DNA of 64,000 nt from NCBI GenBank assembly GCA_033977485.1, contig CM066984.1, positions 32,593,501 through 32,657,500 of the forward strand. The letters are read 5' to 3'. Source of the stretch: Hydrangea macrophylla (lineage: Eukaryota > Streptophyta > Magnoliopsida > Cornales > Hydrangeaceae). The position numbers and the translations under genes were made by a program. The first letter of the stretch is position 1. Each line of letters opens with the position of its first letter. Positions 10,965 to 23,905 of the stretch are shown in pieces. The notes beneath the pieces are model-generated. The model was given only the letters and a program-made list of their open reading frames with translations, was not told the origin of the DNA and made no database searches.

Positions 10965-13371
10965 TGTGGCGCCCCGACCCGGCGTGGTCAGAACGCCTAC
11001 TAAACAGCTCAGCTAACAGCAAAGACAATTAATTAATCTTGAAACTAATAGTTTTAAAACAAATCAGCTATATAACGGCTCAAATTTGGATAATCCAACC
11101 TGTATTGAACAGCTTTATAAAACATGCTCAATTATTTTGAAAATCCAAATATATTACAAATAATTTACAACGACTAACCTAGCCCAAACAAACTAATTCC
11201 ACTTGTGACTAATAGATTTAATATTATAACCACATCTATTTAGCAGGATTTACATTAAAACCCACATAACATTATGTCACAAAATTTAAAGTGTTTACAC
11301 ATATTCAAAGTTTTTCTGTCATCCACAATTCAAACTATTATACATTAAACTAATCCACACTACTGAACTTAAAAGTTTAAATTTTTACAACGTCTAACAA
11401 AAGTTATAAACTAGACTGTATTTTACACTTCCGGCAAAATACCACTTTTATATGGCCATCCACAGCGAACCTAGACCCATGGCAGTGCAATCCTATAGCC
11501 CAAGAGATCATTGTACCTGCACAAGAAAATCTATGTGGGCGTGAGCAAACCACGGCTCACGAACAACTAGATATAAAGACATGTGAATTTAAGCATATAT
11601 ACAGCTCAACACAGCACAAACACAGCTTAACGCATACCTACAATGCAATCTCATACATGCCATGACCCACACACCCGGGTCCATCAGCTTTAGCCTCTTT
11701 TGGCTAATTTACCAAGTTTTCAGCTACTTGGTTTAACAGCTCAGCAATGCAAGTGCACAACATACAGTTTATGTCATGCTAGTAATGAAGTTAAAATCAT
11801 ACAGCATACAGCTCAGCAATATTGCATAACATTCATGTTATGCCAGCTATGTATATAACATAAACAGCAATAAAATTATATCTAGAAGACCCACCTCAAA
11901 TCCGGTAAGTGAATAAAATTCACCTTTCTGCTTGCTTCTCGGTCACCTCCTTGGGTCCACTAGTACTAGCCTCGGTCCCTGAAATCTTAAAAATTAGATT
12001 TCATAACAAAACAAATCTTATAATAGCAAAAAGTTAACAACTTAGGCTTTCCAATTAATAAAAAAATCATATTTCTCAATCTTCAATTTCATAACTAGTA
12101 AGTAAAAATAAACAACTTCTATTATAAATAACAATGTAAAAATAAGCAACTTCTATAAGAAACATTTAAGAAGAAACAACTTTTATAAGAAATAAAAATG
12201 TAAGAAGTTCAAGTTTTCATTTGAAACAACCCAAATTCCCAAGATCATACCCAAATAGCTAATTTCTAACTTTCTCTCTCTCTACCCCAATCAAGGTTTA
12301 TAAAAAAAACTAACAACTCTTTCATGGAGGCTTTCAAGTTCCAATAATATTCATAATGCATTAAAAAAAAAATCCACATCTAATATTGTTCACCACAACC
12401 ATCAAATAAAAATCAAGAACCCATTTTAAAGGCTCAAGAACATCTTCAATGGTGTTTTACCCAAATCATAACCCAACTCTAATATTTTCTATATACTTCT
12501 CCAATATATACATATATATATTGTTGTTGCAACTATCAAATTTAAATATCAATTCATAATCAACCAAATCAAACTTCAAATTTGAATTTAAAATATTCTA
12601 TTTTCGGATTTATACCAAACCCTAAAAATACATGTTCCAAATTTGCCCAAAACTCAAGTTTTACATAAAAATCTTCATACCACATCATATATACATATCA
12701 AGGATCATGTAAACAAGTTCTACAACATCAATTACAACTTTAATTTCAGATTTCAACCCATGAACACAAAACTCCAATTCAAGCTTTTAACCAAAACCTT
12801 ACCTCCTTGTTGCCCTTGGGTAAAACCCCAATTCCTAGGGAAGAAGATGAACCTCCTAAGGCTTCTCTTGAATCCTTCTTCTTGATCTCTTTCTTTCTCT
12901 CTCTTTTTTTTCTCTATGTTTCTCTTCTTTCTCTCTACTGTCTCTTATTTCTCTCCCAGGAAAAGAACGATAGATATATGTATATTTAGATAAAACTTTA
13001 ACTTTTGCTAAATTCTAATAAACTCCCCAATTGTTTTTAATTACAACTTCTTTAACTTTCTACTTCACATATATATCTCCTACACCTCCAAATAAGTTAT
13101 TTACCTATCAAATAACCCAAATCAACTTTAATATTCACAGCTCAGCAATATAACGATTTACAGCATAATATAAAATTTTAATTAACAGCTCAACGTTTAA
13201 ATTTTAACAGCTCAGCGTTTAAAGTAAATAATTCACAGCTCAACATTATATTAGCCGTTCATCATTATATGAACTAAGTATTTTATAACTCAGCAGAATA
13301 ATAATATAAATAACTCAGCTAAATAATTTAATGACAGCAATTTAATTGGTTTTACTGTTCTGTGTCTCACA
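10965..13371 (-). repeat. 3' LTR of the Ty3 element (left on plus strand)
   Basis: Runs from TGTGGCGCC to GTCTCACA on the plus strand, so on the coding strand it starts TGTGAGAC and ends CCACA. It is 2407 bp against 2411 bp for its partner. The differences are substitutions plus small length changes in A, T, TA or CT tracts. Confidence 0.95.
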
Positions 13372-13373
13372 GT

Positions 13374-13382
13374 TCTCCCCCC
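13374..13382 (-). other. Polypurine tract of the Ty3 element
   Basis: On the minus strand a GGGGGGAGA run lies directly upstream of the 3' LTR, the expected place for plus-strand DNA priming. Confidence 0.75.
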
Positions 13383-13405
13383 GTTAAAGAAATTTCGTCC
13401 CGAAA

Positions 13406-14725
13406 TTACATACCTTGATCAAATAACTGTGGATACTGTTTCTGCATGCTCTCTTCTGTTTCCCATGTCATTTCTTCTATTGCTTGACTCCGCCATAACA
13501 CCTTCACCATTGAAATTGACTTATTTCTCAGCTGCTTGATCTGTCGATCAAGTATTTGCACAGGCTTTTCTTCATAAGTTAGATTTTCATCCAGCTCAAC
13601 CGGTGGTGTCGTGAGAATGTGTGAAGGATCTTTCACATACTTTCTCAGCATCGATACGTGAAAAACATCATGTAGTCGTGCTAATTCCTGTGGCAACTTC
13701 AACTTGTATGCAGCATCTCCAATTCTTTCTAGAATTTCATAAGGTCCGATATACCCCGGCGCTAACTTCCCTTTCTTACCAAATCTCATTACCCCTTTCC
13801 ACGGAGAAACTTTCAAGAAAACTAAATCACCAACAGCAAACTCTAGCTCTCTGCGGCGAGTGTCTGCATAACTCTTCTGACGACTTTGTGAAACCTTAAG
13901 TTTCTCTCGAACGATCTCAATTTTACCTGTTGTTTCTTGAATAATCTCCGGTCCAAAAACTCTACTCTCTACCCTACTTTCTCCCACTTCACCCCAGCAT
14001 ATTGGAGTTCTGCACTTTCTTCCATAAAGTGCCTCAAATGGTGCCATCCCAATGCTACTATGATAGCTATTATTGTAAGCAAATTCAATCAACAGTAAAT
14101 GTTTCTCCCAGCCACCCGTAAATTCTACAACACAAGCTCTTAACATGTCTTCTAATGTTTGAATCGTTCTTTCTGACTGCCCGTCTGTCTGCGGGTGAAA
14201 AGCTGTACTGAACTTCAGTTTAGTACCTAGAGCATCTTGCACGTGTCCCCACAAACGTGAAGTAAAATTTGGATCTCGATCTGATACAATCAATACCGGT
14301 GCTCCGTGTAATCTCACGATTTCATTTACATACAACCTAGCATACTGCTCAAGTGTAGTACTAGCTCTAACGGCTAAGAAATGCGATGATTTTGTCAGTC
14401 TGTCAACAATCACCCAAATAGAATCATTACTCCTTTGTGACTGAGGTAATCCCCGTACGAAATCCATCGTTACATGCTCCCACTTCCATTCAGGAATTGG
14501 TAAAGGTTGCAATAAGCCTCCCGGTCGTTGATGTTCAGCCTTTACCTGTTGACATACTAAGCATCGGCTCACAAATTCAGCTACTTCTCTTTTCATTACA
14601 GGCCACCAATAAAACTCTTTAATCGTCTTATACAGCTTCGTACTCCCTGGGTGCATAGCGTAGGCAGAACTATGAGCTTCCTCTAAAATATCTTTTCTCA
14701 ACTCTGGATCTCGAGGTACACACAT
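13406..14725 (-). pseudogene. Ty3 integrase and chromodomain segment
   Basis: An open segment of 439 residues. An HHCC zinc-binding region is visible (His18, His25, Cys55, Cys58). The catalytic core follows, with Asp near residue 88 (MDFVRG), a second Asp in IVSDRDPNF and the Glu in the SERTIQTLEDML stretch, so the DDE triad is present. The C-terminus (about residues 385-435, rich in W, E and K) reads as a chromodomain, which in this family directs integration to chromatin. The segment is in the same frame as RT/RNase H but is separated from it by a TGA at 14756-14758, so it is cut off from the polyprotein. Within the segment no further break was seen. Confidence 0.9.
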
Positions 14726-14755
14726 CCGTGATCCATAGCATAATACCCCATCAAC

Positions 14756-16696
14756 TCAAATAATGAAGTCACTTGCCTTTCCCTTTATCACATCATCTCT
14801 ATACTGAACTAGCCTTGTATCCGCAGCTTGTAAATCTCGGATTCGATCCACCAAGATCGGTCTCACCTCAAATCGTGCCACAAAAACTTCTGTTTCTGAC
14901 ACTGATAATTCTGCTCGTACCGCCTTTATATCCCGAATAAAATCAATTGTTTTACACTGCATACATGATAGTTTTCCCAATGATTTTCGGCTTAAAGCAT
15001 CTGCTACTACATTCGCTTTTCTCGGATGATAGTGAATAGAACAATCGTAGTCTTTGATTAATTCTAACCATCGTCGCTGTCTCAAATTCAACTCCTTCTG
15101 TGTAAACAGATATTTCAAACTTTGATGATCAGTGTAGATTTCACAACTCACCCCATACAAGTAATGACGCCACAACTTTAATGCAAAAACAATCGCAGCC
15201 AGCTCCAAATCATGTACTGGGTAGTTCAACTCGTGTGGTTTCAACTGTCTTGAAGCATAAGCTACAACCCTTCCATTCTGCATTAGAACACCACCTAATC
15301 CTTGATGTGACGCATCGGTATAAACCACAAAGTTTTCATCACTTGACGGCAAAATGAGCACTGGGGCTCTCGTCAGACAATCTTTCAGTTCCTGAAAACT
15401 GTTTTCACAATCTAAGTTCCAATCAAATTTCACCCCTTTTCTAGTCAGCTTAGTTAGTGGCAAGGCAATATTTGAAAAGTTTTGAATGAATCGACGGTAA
15501 TAACCAGCTAACCCCAGAAAACTTTGAATTTCAGTTACATTCACTGGCCTTGGCCATAAAGACACAGCTTCAACTTTCTTTGGGTCTACCGCAATACCCT
15601 CTCCCGTAATCATATGGCCCAGAAAAGCCACCTCAGTCAGCCAGAATTCACATTTACTAAATTTTGCATATAATTGTTCTTCTCTTAGCTTTTGCAAAAC
15701 TAATCTTAAATGAATCTTATGCTCTTCCATACTACGTGAATAGACAAGTATGTCGTCAATGAATACAATGACAAAAAGATCTAGAAATGGTTTAAAGATT
15801 CTATTCATCAAATCCATAAACACAGCAGGCGCATTAGTTAGCCCAAAAGGCATCACTAAAAATTTGAAATGCCCATAACGAACATGAAAAGTTGTTTTCT
15901 CAACATCACTCTTTCGAATCTTTAACTGATGGTAGCCAGACCGCAAATCAATTTTTGAGAATACTTTTGCCCCTTGTAGCTGATCAAAGAGATCATCTAT
16001 CCTTGGCAACGGATACTTGTTTCGTATTGTAATCTTATTCAATTGACGGTAGTCAATGCAAAGGCGTAAAGTTCCATCTTTCTTCTTAACAAACAGGACT
16101 GGTGCACCCCACGGTGACACACTCGGCTGGATAAAACCCTTCTTAAGTAAATCATCTAACTGGATTTTTAACTCCTTCAATTCAGCAGGTGCCATTCGAT
16201 ATGATGGAATTGAAATAGGCCTAGTACCAGGTACTAAATCAATACCAAACTCTATCTCCCTATCCGGTACATCTCCAGGTAATTCGTCGGGAAACACATC
16301 AACAAATTCTTTCACCACCACTATTGTTTCTAACTGAATCGTTTCTCTTGTCTCACCAATTACATATGCAATTAAACAACCACAGCCCTTACGTAATTTC
16401 TGTCTAGCAGCTATAACAGAAATTAAACTTGTTGGCATTACCCGTCGTTCACCACAAAATGTGAATTCAATTCCATTCGGAAACCGAAAGTTAACTTCCT
16501 TATTAAAGCAATTAATTGACGCGTGAAAGGTCGACAGCCAATCCATACCCAAAATAATATCAAAATCTTCTATGTCTAAAGGTAAGAGATTAACCCCCAT
16601 TTCACGATTTTCAATTTGTACCGCACACCCCTTATAAACCCAATCAATTGTAATTTTATCTCCTAAGGGCGTAGATACAACTAACTTATCTTTCAA
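14756..16696 (-). pseudogene. Ty3 protease (C-terminal part), reverse transcriptase and RNase H
   Basis: An open segment of 646 residues. The first ~60 residues are the rest of an aspartic protease ([10 protein letters not shown]). Reverse transcriptase spans about residues 185-345 and keeps the catalytic FIDD (about 312-315) and the [11 protein letters not shown] and MPFGLTNAP motifs. RNase H follows from about residue 450 with [11 protein letters not shown]. The true reading frame continues upstream into gag, but a TGA at 16757-16759 stands where the protease active-site D-S-G-A needs its glycine codon. At the other end a TGA at 14756 separates it from integrase. Both are in-frame nonsense changes, so the enzymes could be made only with readthrough. 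Confidence 0.92.
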
Positions 16697-16756
16697 TTCA
16701 ACTAAATAATCATCAAATTTTTTCGCAAAAGTGCTAGAAATAAACGAGTGCGTAGA

Positions 16757-18017
16757 TCACGAATCAAATAATGCGTAAGCAACATAATTTGAAATCAAGA
16801 TCATACCGGTCACAACTTGAGGTGCCGCTTCGGCATCTTTCTTTGTTAGTGCAAAGACCCTTGCTTGACCTCCAGTTCCACTAGAGCTTGAACCACCTCG
16901 CTGTTGTCCTCTGCCCTGGCCCCTGCCTCTACCTGATATCACTGTAGCCGATGATGCTGCTTTAGTCCCAGTTGGACAATCTCTAGAAAGGTGACCCAGC
17001 TGGCCACACTTATAACACTCCCTCTGATCAGGTATAGTACAATCTTTAACTACGTGACCTGGAGTTCCACATCGGTAACAAGTCACCCCTCCAGAAAAAC
17101 TTTGGCTTAGTGGTGGTCGTATTGCACTAGACCTTGACCCACTTACACTGCTAGTTCCTCCACCCCTTCTTGGTGTAAACGAACCCCGACCTCTACTTGG
17201 AGCATCTTGGATTCTCGGTCTTGGTCCTCCCCGGCTAGAACCACCCGTTTCCATTCTCCCTTGCTTTTGTTGGCTTTGAAAGGCTCGACTTTCTTGTACA
17301 TCTTTCTCAACCAATTTAGCTCTTTCCACCAATTCCATATAATTACGAACATTTAAGGCGGACAGCTTCGATCGAATAGGAAATTGTAACCCATCTTGAA
17401 ACTTTCTGCATTTGTCGTATTCATTCTCCATAAGCTTTATTGCGAAGCGAGATAAAGAAGTGAATTGTGCCTCATATTCTTCCACGGTATTTCTTCTTTG
17501 CTCTAAGCTTATGAACTCTCGTCGTTTCTCGTTTCGAAAAGATTCCGTAAAATACTTCTCATAAAACACATGTCCAAACTTTTCCCACGTAATCGTGTTC
17601 AACTCTGTGCTCCCCACAACCGGCGTCATTAGATGGGCTTTTGTGTCCCTCCACCAATCCTTAGCTCGATCAGTAAATTTGAAGGCTGCCAACATTACCC
17701 GTTGATCACCCCTAATTTGCATTACTTCGAATATATCTTGCATTCCTTTAAACCACTGTTCCCGAATATGCTGGTGGATGATATTTCAAAAATTTCTCAT
17801 AAAGTTTCCCAGGTTCATCTTTTTCCTTGGCTTTACTTGACCCGGCTACAGCTGTCTCAATTTTTGTATCAAAATATCAGGCCATTGATTCAAACATCTG
17901 CTCAGCATGGGATGCTTGTCCATGTTCCACTGGCCTTGCTTGCTCAACTTCTTGATTTCCCGGGGGTTGGTGTGTTCCTTCCCCTTCCTCCTGTCCGGTT
18001 CGTCTTTCCGGGTCCAT
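16757..18017 (-). pseudogene. Ty3 gag with two zinc knuckles (broken)
   Basis: The probable start is the ATG at 18015-18017, giving an acidic N-terminus. An in-frame TGA lies at 17877-17879 and a frameshift at about 17750-17772. From 17743 the frame is open for 328 residues: the capsid-like gag region, a basic Arg/Gly/Ser-rich stretch, and two CX2CX4HX4C knuckles ([14 protein letters not shown] and [14 protein letters not shown]) for nucleic-acid binding. It ends at the protease Asp-Ser. Gag should form the particle that packages the RNA; with these breaks this copy probably depends on a relative for mobility. Confidence 0.88.
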
Positions 18018-18173
18018 TTAATCTAATATCTGCAACATTCCACGTTTGTAATGCAAACACAATAATATATTGATTAATCCCCTAATAGATATAACCACAC
18101 AACTCAGCTCAGCTCCTAAAGCAATGCCATAGTCTAGACACCCCTGCAGCATCTATACAGAACCTATAACCTT

Positions 18174-18186
18174 GGCTCTGATACCA
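18174..18186 (-). other. Primer binding site (initiator-Met tRNA) of the Ty3 element
   Basis: The minus strand reads TGGTATCAGAGCC three bases inside the 5' LTR, the standard plant tRNA-iMet primer complement. Confidence 0.92.
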
Positions 18187-18189
18187 ATC

Positions 18190-20600
18190 TGTGGTGCCCC
18201 GACCCGGCGTGGTCAGAACGCCTACTAAACAGCTCAGCTAACAGCAAAGACAATTAATTAATCTTGAAACTAATAGTTTTAAAACAAATCAGCTATATAA
18301 CGGCTCAAATTTGGATAATCCAACTTGTATTGAACAGCTTTATAAAACATGCTCAATTATTTTGAAAATCCAAATATATTACAAATAATTTACAACGACT
18401 AACCTAGCCCAAACAAACTAATTCCACTTGTGACTAATAGATTTAATATTATAACCACATCTATTTAGCAGGATTTACATTAAAACCCACATAACATTAT
18501 GTTACAAAATTTAAAGTGTTTACACATATTCAAAGTTGTTCTGTTATCCACAATTCAAACTATTATACATTAAACTAATCCACACTACTGAACTTAAAAG
18601 TTTAAATTTTTACAACGTCTAACAAAAGTTATAAACTAGACTGTATTTTACACTTCCGGCAAAATACCACTTTTATATGGCCATCCACAGCGAACCTAGA
18701 CCCATGGCAGTGCAATCCTATAGCCCAAGAGATCATTGTACCTGCACAAGAAAATCTGTGTGGGCGTGAGCAAACCACGGCTCACGAACAACTAGATATA
18801 AAGATATGCGAATTTAAGCATATATACAGCTCAGCACAGCACAAACACTGCTTAACGCATACCTACCATGCAATCTCATACATGCCATGACTCACACACC
18901 CGGGTCCATCAGCTTTAGCCTCTTTTGGCTAATTTACCAAGTTTTCAGCTACTTGGTTTAACAGCTCAGCAATGCAAGTGCACAACATACAGTTTATGTC
19001 ATGCTAGTAATGAAGTTAAAATCATACAGCATACAGTTCAGCAATATTGCATAACATTCATGTTATGCCAGCTATGTATATAACATAAACAGCAATAAAA
19101 TTATATCTAGAAGACCCACCTCAAATCCGTTAAGTGAATAAAATTCGCCGTTCTGCTTGCTTCTCGGTCACCTCCTTGAGTCCACTAGTACTAGCCTCGG
19201 TCCCTGAAATCTTAAAAATTAGATTTCATAACAAAACAAATCTTATAATAGCAAAAAGTTAACAACTTAGGCTTTCCAATTAATAAAAAAATCATATTTC
19301 TCAATCTTCAATTTCATAACTAGTAAGTAAAAATAAACAACTTCTATTATAAATAACAATGTAAAAATAAGCAACTTCTATAAGAAACATTTAAGAAGAA
19401 ACAACTTTTATAAGAAATAAAAATGTAAGAAGTTCAAGTTTTCATTTGAAACAACCCAAATTTCCAAGATCATACCCAAATAGCTAATTTCTAACTTTCT
19501 CTCTCTCTACCCCAATCAAGGTTTATAAAAAAAACTAACAACTCTTTCATGGAGGCTTTCAAGTTCCAATAATATTCATAATGCATTAAAAAAAAAATCC
19601 ACATCTATTATTGTTCACCACAACCATCAAAAAAAAATCAAGAACCCATTTTAAAGGCTCAGGAACATCTTCAATGGTGTTTTACCCAAATCATAACCCA
19701 ACTCTAATATTTTCTATATACTTCTCCAATATATATATATATATATATTGTTGTTGCAACTATCAAATTTAAATATCAATTCATAATCAACCAAATCAAA
19801 CTTCAAATTTGAATCTAAAATATTCAATTTTCGGATTTATACCAAACCCTAAAAATGCATGTTCCAAATTTGCCCAAAACTCAAGTTTTACATAAAAAAT
19901 CTTCATACCACATCATATATACATATCAAGGATCATGTAAACAAGTTCTACAACATCAATTACAACTTTAATTTCAGATTTTAACCCATGAACACAAAAT
20001 CCCAATTCAAGCTTTTAACCAAAACCCTACCTCCTTGTTGCCCTTGGGTAAAACCCCAATTCCTAGGGAAGAAGATGAACCTCCTAAGGCTTCTCTTGAA
20101 TCCTTCTTCTTGATCTCTTTCTTTCTCTCTTTTTTTTTTTCTCTCTGTTTCTCTTCTTTCTCTCTACTGTCTCTTATTTCTCTCTCAGGAAAAGAACGAT
20201 AGATATATGTATATTTAGATAAAACTTTAACTTTTGCTAAATTCTAATAAACTCCCCAATTATTTTTAATTACAACTTCTTTAACTTTCTACTTCACATA
20301 TATATCTCCTACACCTCCAAATAAGTTATTTACCTATCAAATAACCCAAATCAACTTTAATATTCACAGCTCGGCAATATAACGATTTACAGCATAATAT
20401 AAAATTTTAATTAACAGCTCAGCGTTTAAATTTTAACAGCTCAGCGTTTAAAGTAAATAATTCACAGCTCAACATTATATTAGCCGCTCATTATTATATG
20501 AACTAAGTATTTTATAACTCAGCAGAATAATAATATAAATAACTCAGCTAAATAATTTAATGACAACAATTTAATTGGTTTTACTGTTCTGTGTCTCACA
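18190..20600 (-). repeat. 5' LTR of the Ty3 element (right on plus strand)
   Basis: 2411 bp, same ends as the other LTR and followed by the target duplication GTTAT. On the coding strand it lies upstream of the primer site, so it holds the element's promoter. No TATA box was assigned. Confidence 0.95.
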
Positions 20601-22700
20601 GTTATAAAGTTGTGTATCATTTCGATTCTTCATGATGAAATGGATACGGTGAACACTTCGATTCTTCATAACAAAGTGATGGTAATAAAGTTGTGTTTTA
20701 CTTTGATTCTTCGTGACGAATGGATATGGTGAACACTTCGATTCTTCGTGACGAAGTGACGGTTCTGATGTTGTGTATCATTTCGATTCTTCATGACGAA
20801 ATGGATACGGTGAACGCTTCGATTCTTTATAACGAAATGGATAAGGTGAACACTTCGATTCTTCGCGACAAAGTGACGGTTATAAAGTTGTGTGTCATTT
20901 TGATTCTTCGTGATGAAATGGATACGGTGAACGCTTCTATTCTTCGTGACGAAGTGACAGTTATAAAGTTGTGTATCATTTCGATTCTTCATGACGAAAT
21001 GGATATGGTGAACCCTTCGATTCTTCATGACGAAGTGACGGTTATAAAGTTGTGTATCATTTCGAATCTTCGTGATGAATGGATACGGTGAACTCTTCGA
21101 TTCTTCGTGACGAATTGATAGTTATAAAGTTGCGTATCATTTCGATTCTTTGTGATGAAATGGATACGGTGAACACTTCGATTCTTCGTGACGAAGTACT
21201 GGTCATAAAGTTATGTATCATTTCGATTCTTCGTGACGAAATGGATACAGTGAACGCTTCGATTCTTCGTGACGAAGTCACGGTTATAAAGTTGTGTATC
21301 ATTTCGATTCTTCGTGACGAAATGGATACGGTGAACACTTTGATTTTTCGTGACGAAGTGACTGTTATAAATTTGTGTATCATTTCGATTCTTCGTGATG
21401 AAATGGATATGGTGAACTCTTCGATTCTTCGTGATAAAGTGACAGGTATAAAGTTGTATATCATTTCAATTCTTTGTGACGAAATGGATACAGTGAGCGC
21501 TTCGATTCTTTGTGACGAAGTGACGGTTATAAACTTGTGTATCATTTCGAATCTTTATGACGAAATGGATATGGTGAACACTTCGATTATTTATGACGAA
21601 GTGACGGTTATAAAGTTGTGTATCATTTCGATTCTTCGTGATGAAATGGATACGGTGAACACTTTGATTCTTCGTGACGAAGTGACGGTTATAAAGTTGT
21701 GTATCATTTCGATTCTTCGTGACGAAATGGATACGGTGAAAGTTTTGATTCTTTGTGACGAAGTGACGGTTATAAAGTTGTGTATGATTTCGATTCCTCG
21801 TGACGAAATGGATACGCTGAACACTTCGATTCTTCATGACGAAGTGACGGTTATGAAGTTGTGTATCATTTTGATTCTTCGTGATGAAATGGATACGGTG
21901 AACGCTTCGATTCTTCGTGATGAAGTGATGGTTATAAAGTTGTGTATCATTTCGATTCTTTGTGACGAAGTGACGGTTATAAAGTTGTGTATATTTTCGA
22001 ATCTTCGTGAAGAAATGGATACAGTGAACACTTCGATTCTTCGTGATTAAGTGACGGTTTTAAAGTTGTGTATCATTTCGATTCTTCATGACAAAATGGA
22101 TACGGTGAACACTTCATTTCTTCGTGACGAAGTTACAGTTATAATGTTGTGTATCATTTCGATTCTTTGTGACGAAATGGATTCTATGAAAGCTTCGATG
22201 TTTCGTGACGAAGTGACGATTATAAAGTTGTGTATCATTTTGATTCTTTGTGACGAAATGGATACGGTGAACATTTCGATTCTTAGTGACGAAGTGACGG
22301 TTATAAAGTTGTGTATCATTTCGATTCTTCGTGACGAAATGGATACAGTGAACACTTCGATTCTTCGTGACGAAGTGTCGGTTATAAAGTTATGCATCAT
22401 TTCGATATTTCGTGATGAAATGGATACAGTGAACACTTTGATTCTTCGTGACAGAGTGACGGTTATAAAGTTGTGTATCATTTCGATTCTTCATGACGAA
22501 ATGGATACAGTGAAAGCTTCGATTCTTCGTGATGAAGTGATTGTTATAAAGTTGTGTATCATTTCGATTCCTCGTGACGAAATGGATACGGTGAACACTT
22601 CGATTCTTAGTGACGAAGTGACGGTTATAAATTTGAGTATTCTTTCGATTTTTCGTGACGAAAACGGATACGGTGAACACTTCAATTCCTCGTGACGAGG
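20601..22700. repeat. 81-bp minisatellite array, block 4 (largest)
   Basis: About 26 units of the 81-bp repeat, continuing block 3 across the Ty3 insertion. Apparent reading frames of up to about 320 residues on the plus strand and 120-160 on the minus strand simply repeat a 27-residue motif; point changes add stops without any sign of selection. The array ends at CCTCGTGACGAGG near 22700, where the sequence changes to unique-looking DNA. Confidence 0.93.
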
Positions 22701-23418
22701 TAGTTAATGAGAGGTATTTTGGTTAGTAAATGGTGTCGGATGATAGTAATTGGTAGTACTGGCATTAAGGATGTCAAGACGAGTCAAGTTGGTTGTTCGT
22801 ATTCTTTTCGAATACTTAGTCGGGCTCGTTAGTGGTCATTATTTGATGAAGAGAACGCGAAGATTATAAAAGACATATTAAACAGCAGAAATCGTATTCT
22901 TGTTATGTGAGGCTATATACGTTCCATTTGATTTAGTTTTTTCACTCGGCTTTCATAGGCTGACGACTTTCATGTCGTTGGACATTCCCATGTCTAGCTT
23001 TTCCAAATGACAAGTACACAAGTGGTAATGCTGGCCAGGAAGAGTGCATGGAGGAAGGATTCACCAAGGAGGAGTATGGCTATGCTAGTTAGAGAGAAGA
23101 CTAGTAGTTGAAATCTTGTAAATGTTTTTGATTGTAATCTCTATCAGAAGACTTATCATATCTTTTGTAATAGCTTTTGTAAGGCCCTAGAGCCATAAGA
23201 CTCTGATGTATTTACGATGATGTAATGGTTCACTAGTACTGTGGCTTCTCATTGTAACATATCCTTGTAAGCCGACGTTAGTTTTATCCTTTTAGTTATG
23301 TTGTTTATTATTTGTATTTAGTCGTGGACAATTCGGTGATGCAACCAGTCACGTGCCTCAGGGTCCAAGATGGAAATTTTAAATTTTTCCTTATTTTGGC
23401 TACGCGGGGGCGTGACAG
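22701..23418. other. Single-copy-looking tail after the array, possibly an LTR 3' part
   Basis: No coding region is seen. Features resemble the downstream part of a Ty3-type LTR: T-rich polyadenylation-like text near 23120-23290 and an end GGGGCGTGACA at about 23407-23417, similar to known plant LTR ends. If right, the minisatellite sits inside an LTR. The matching 5' end was not established. Confidence 0.35.
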
Positions 23419-23905
23419 ATTGAGAGAGCCAGAGAGGAGAGAAGAGAAGAGAACCTCATTAAGAGAAGGGAAGAGAAGAGAAGAGAAGGAGAATGGAAGA
23501 GAAGAGAAGAGAAAGCATGCTAGTTTGGATGGAGAGGAGAGAAGAGAAACATAAGGTTCTCTTGTTTGTTTAACTTTCATAAGAGAAGAGAAGAGAAGAG
23601 AAGAGAAAGAATTAAAATCAATTTACTCTTTTATTCTCTATTAAATAATGGTAATAAATTAGAATAAGATTAAATATTGAGGATATATTGGTCATTTTAG
23701 TAATATTTTATTATGGTTCTCTTCTCTTCTCTCCCCAGTCTCTCTGATTTGGAGAGAACCAAAATTCTGTCCTTTTTCTCATCACGTTCTCTCCATTAAC
23801 GTTCTCTTCTCTCTCAACTTAAATATCTAAACGAGAGAACGGGAGAGAAAGTGGTTCCCTTCCTCTTCTCTTCTCTCTGGTTCTCTCAATCCAAACGAAG
23901 GCTTA
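23419..23905. mobile_element. Purine/pyrimidine-rich fold-back element
   Basis: The left part is GAGAAGAGAAGA-rich and the right part TCTTCTCTTCTC-rich, so the halves can pair. ATTGAGAGAGCCAGAG at 23419-23434 is nearly complementary to CTCTGGTTCTCTCAAT at 23875-23890. The right arm extends further (CCAAACGAAGGC) than the left, so the left end may be truncated. It looks like a decayed MITE. No target duplication was seen. Confidence 0.5.

Larger units (their letters stand above)
10965..20600 (-). mobile_element. Ty3 chromovirus LTR retrotransposon (Tekay/Del-like), 9.6 kb
   Basis: A complete element by structure: paired LTRs of about 2.4 kb, a 5-bp target duplication GTTAT (10960-10964 and 20601-20605), an initiator-Met primer site, a polypurine tract, and gag, protease, RT, RNase H, integrase and chromodomain segments in Ty3 order, read on the minus strand. 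The coding region is broken by at least four lesions: a stop and a frameshift in gag, a stop at the protease active site, and a stop between RNase H and integrase. The LTRs differ at roughly forty sites by eye, mostly transitions, indicating fairly recent insertion. Clade assignment rests on recalled family features: long LTRs, two zinc knuckles and a C-terminal chromodomain. Confidence 0.95.

Noticed and set aside
21079..22050. A 323-residue plus-strand reading frame in the array, with long frames also on the minus strand
   Set aside because: It is a 27-residue motif repeated because the satellite unit is 81 bp; both strands are open and neighbouring units carry stops and frame changes.
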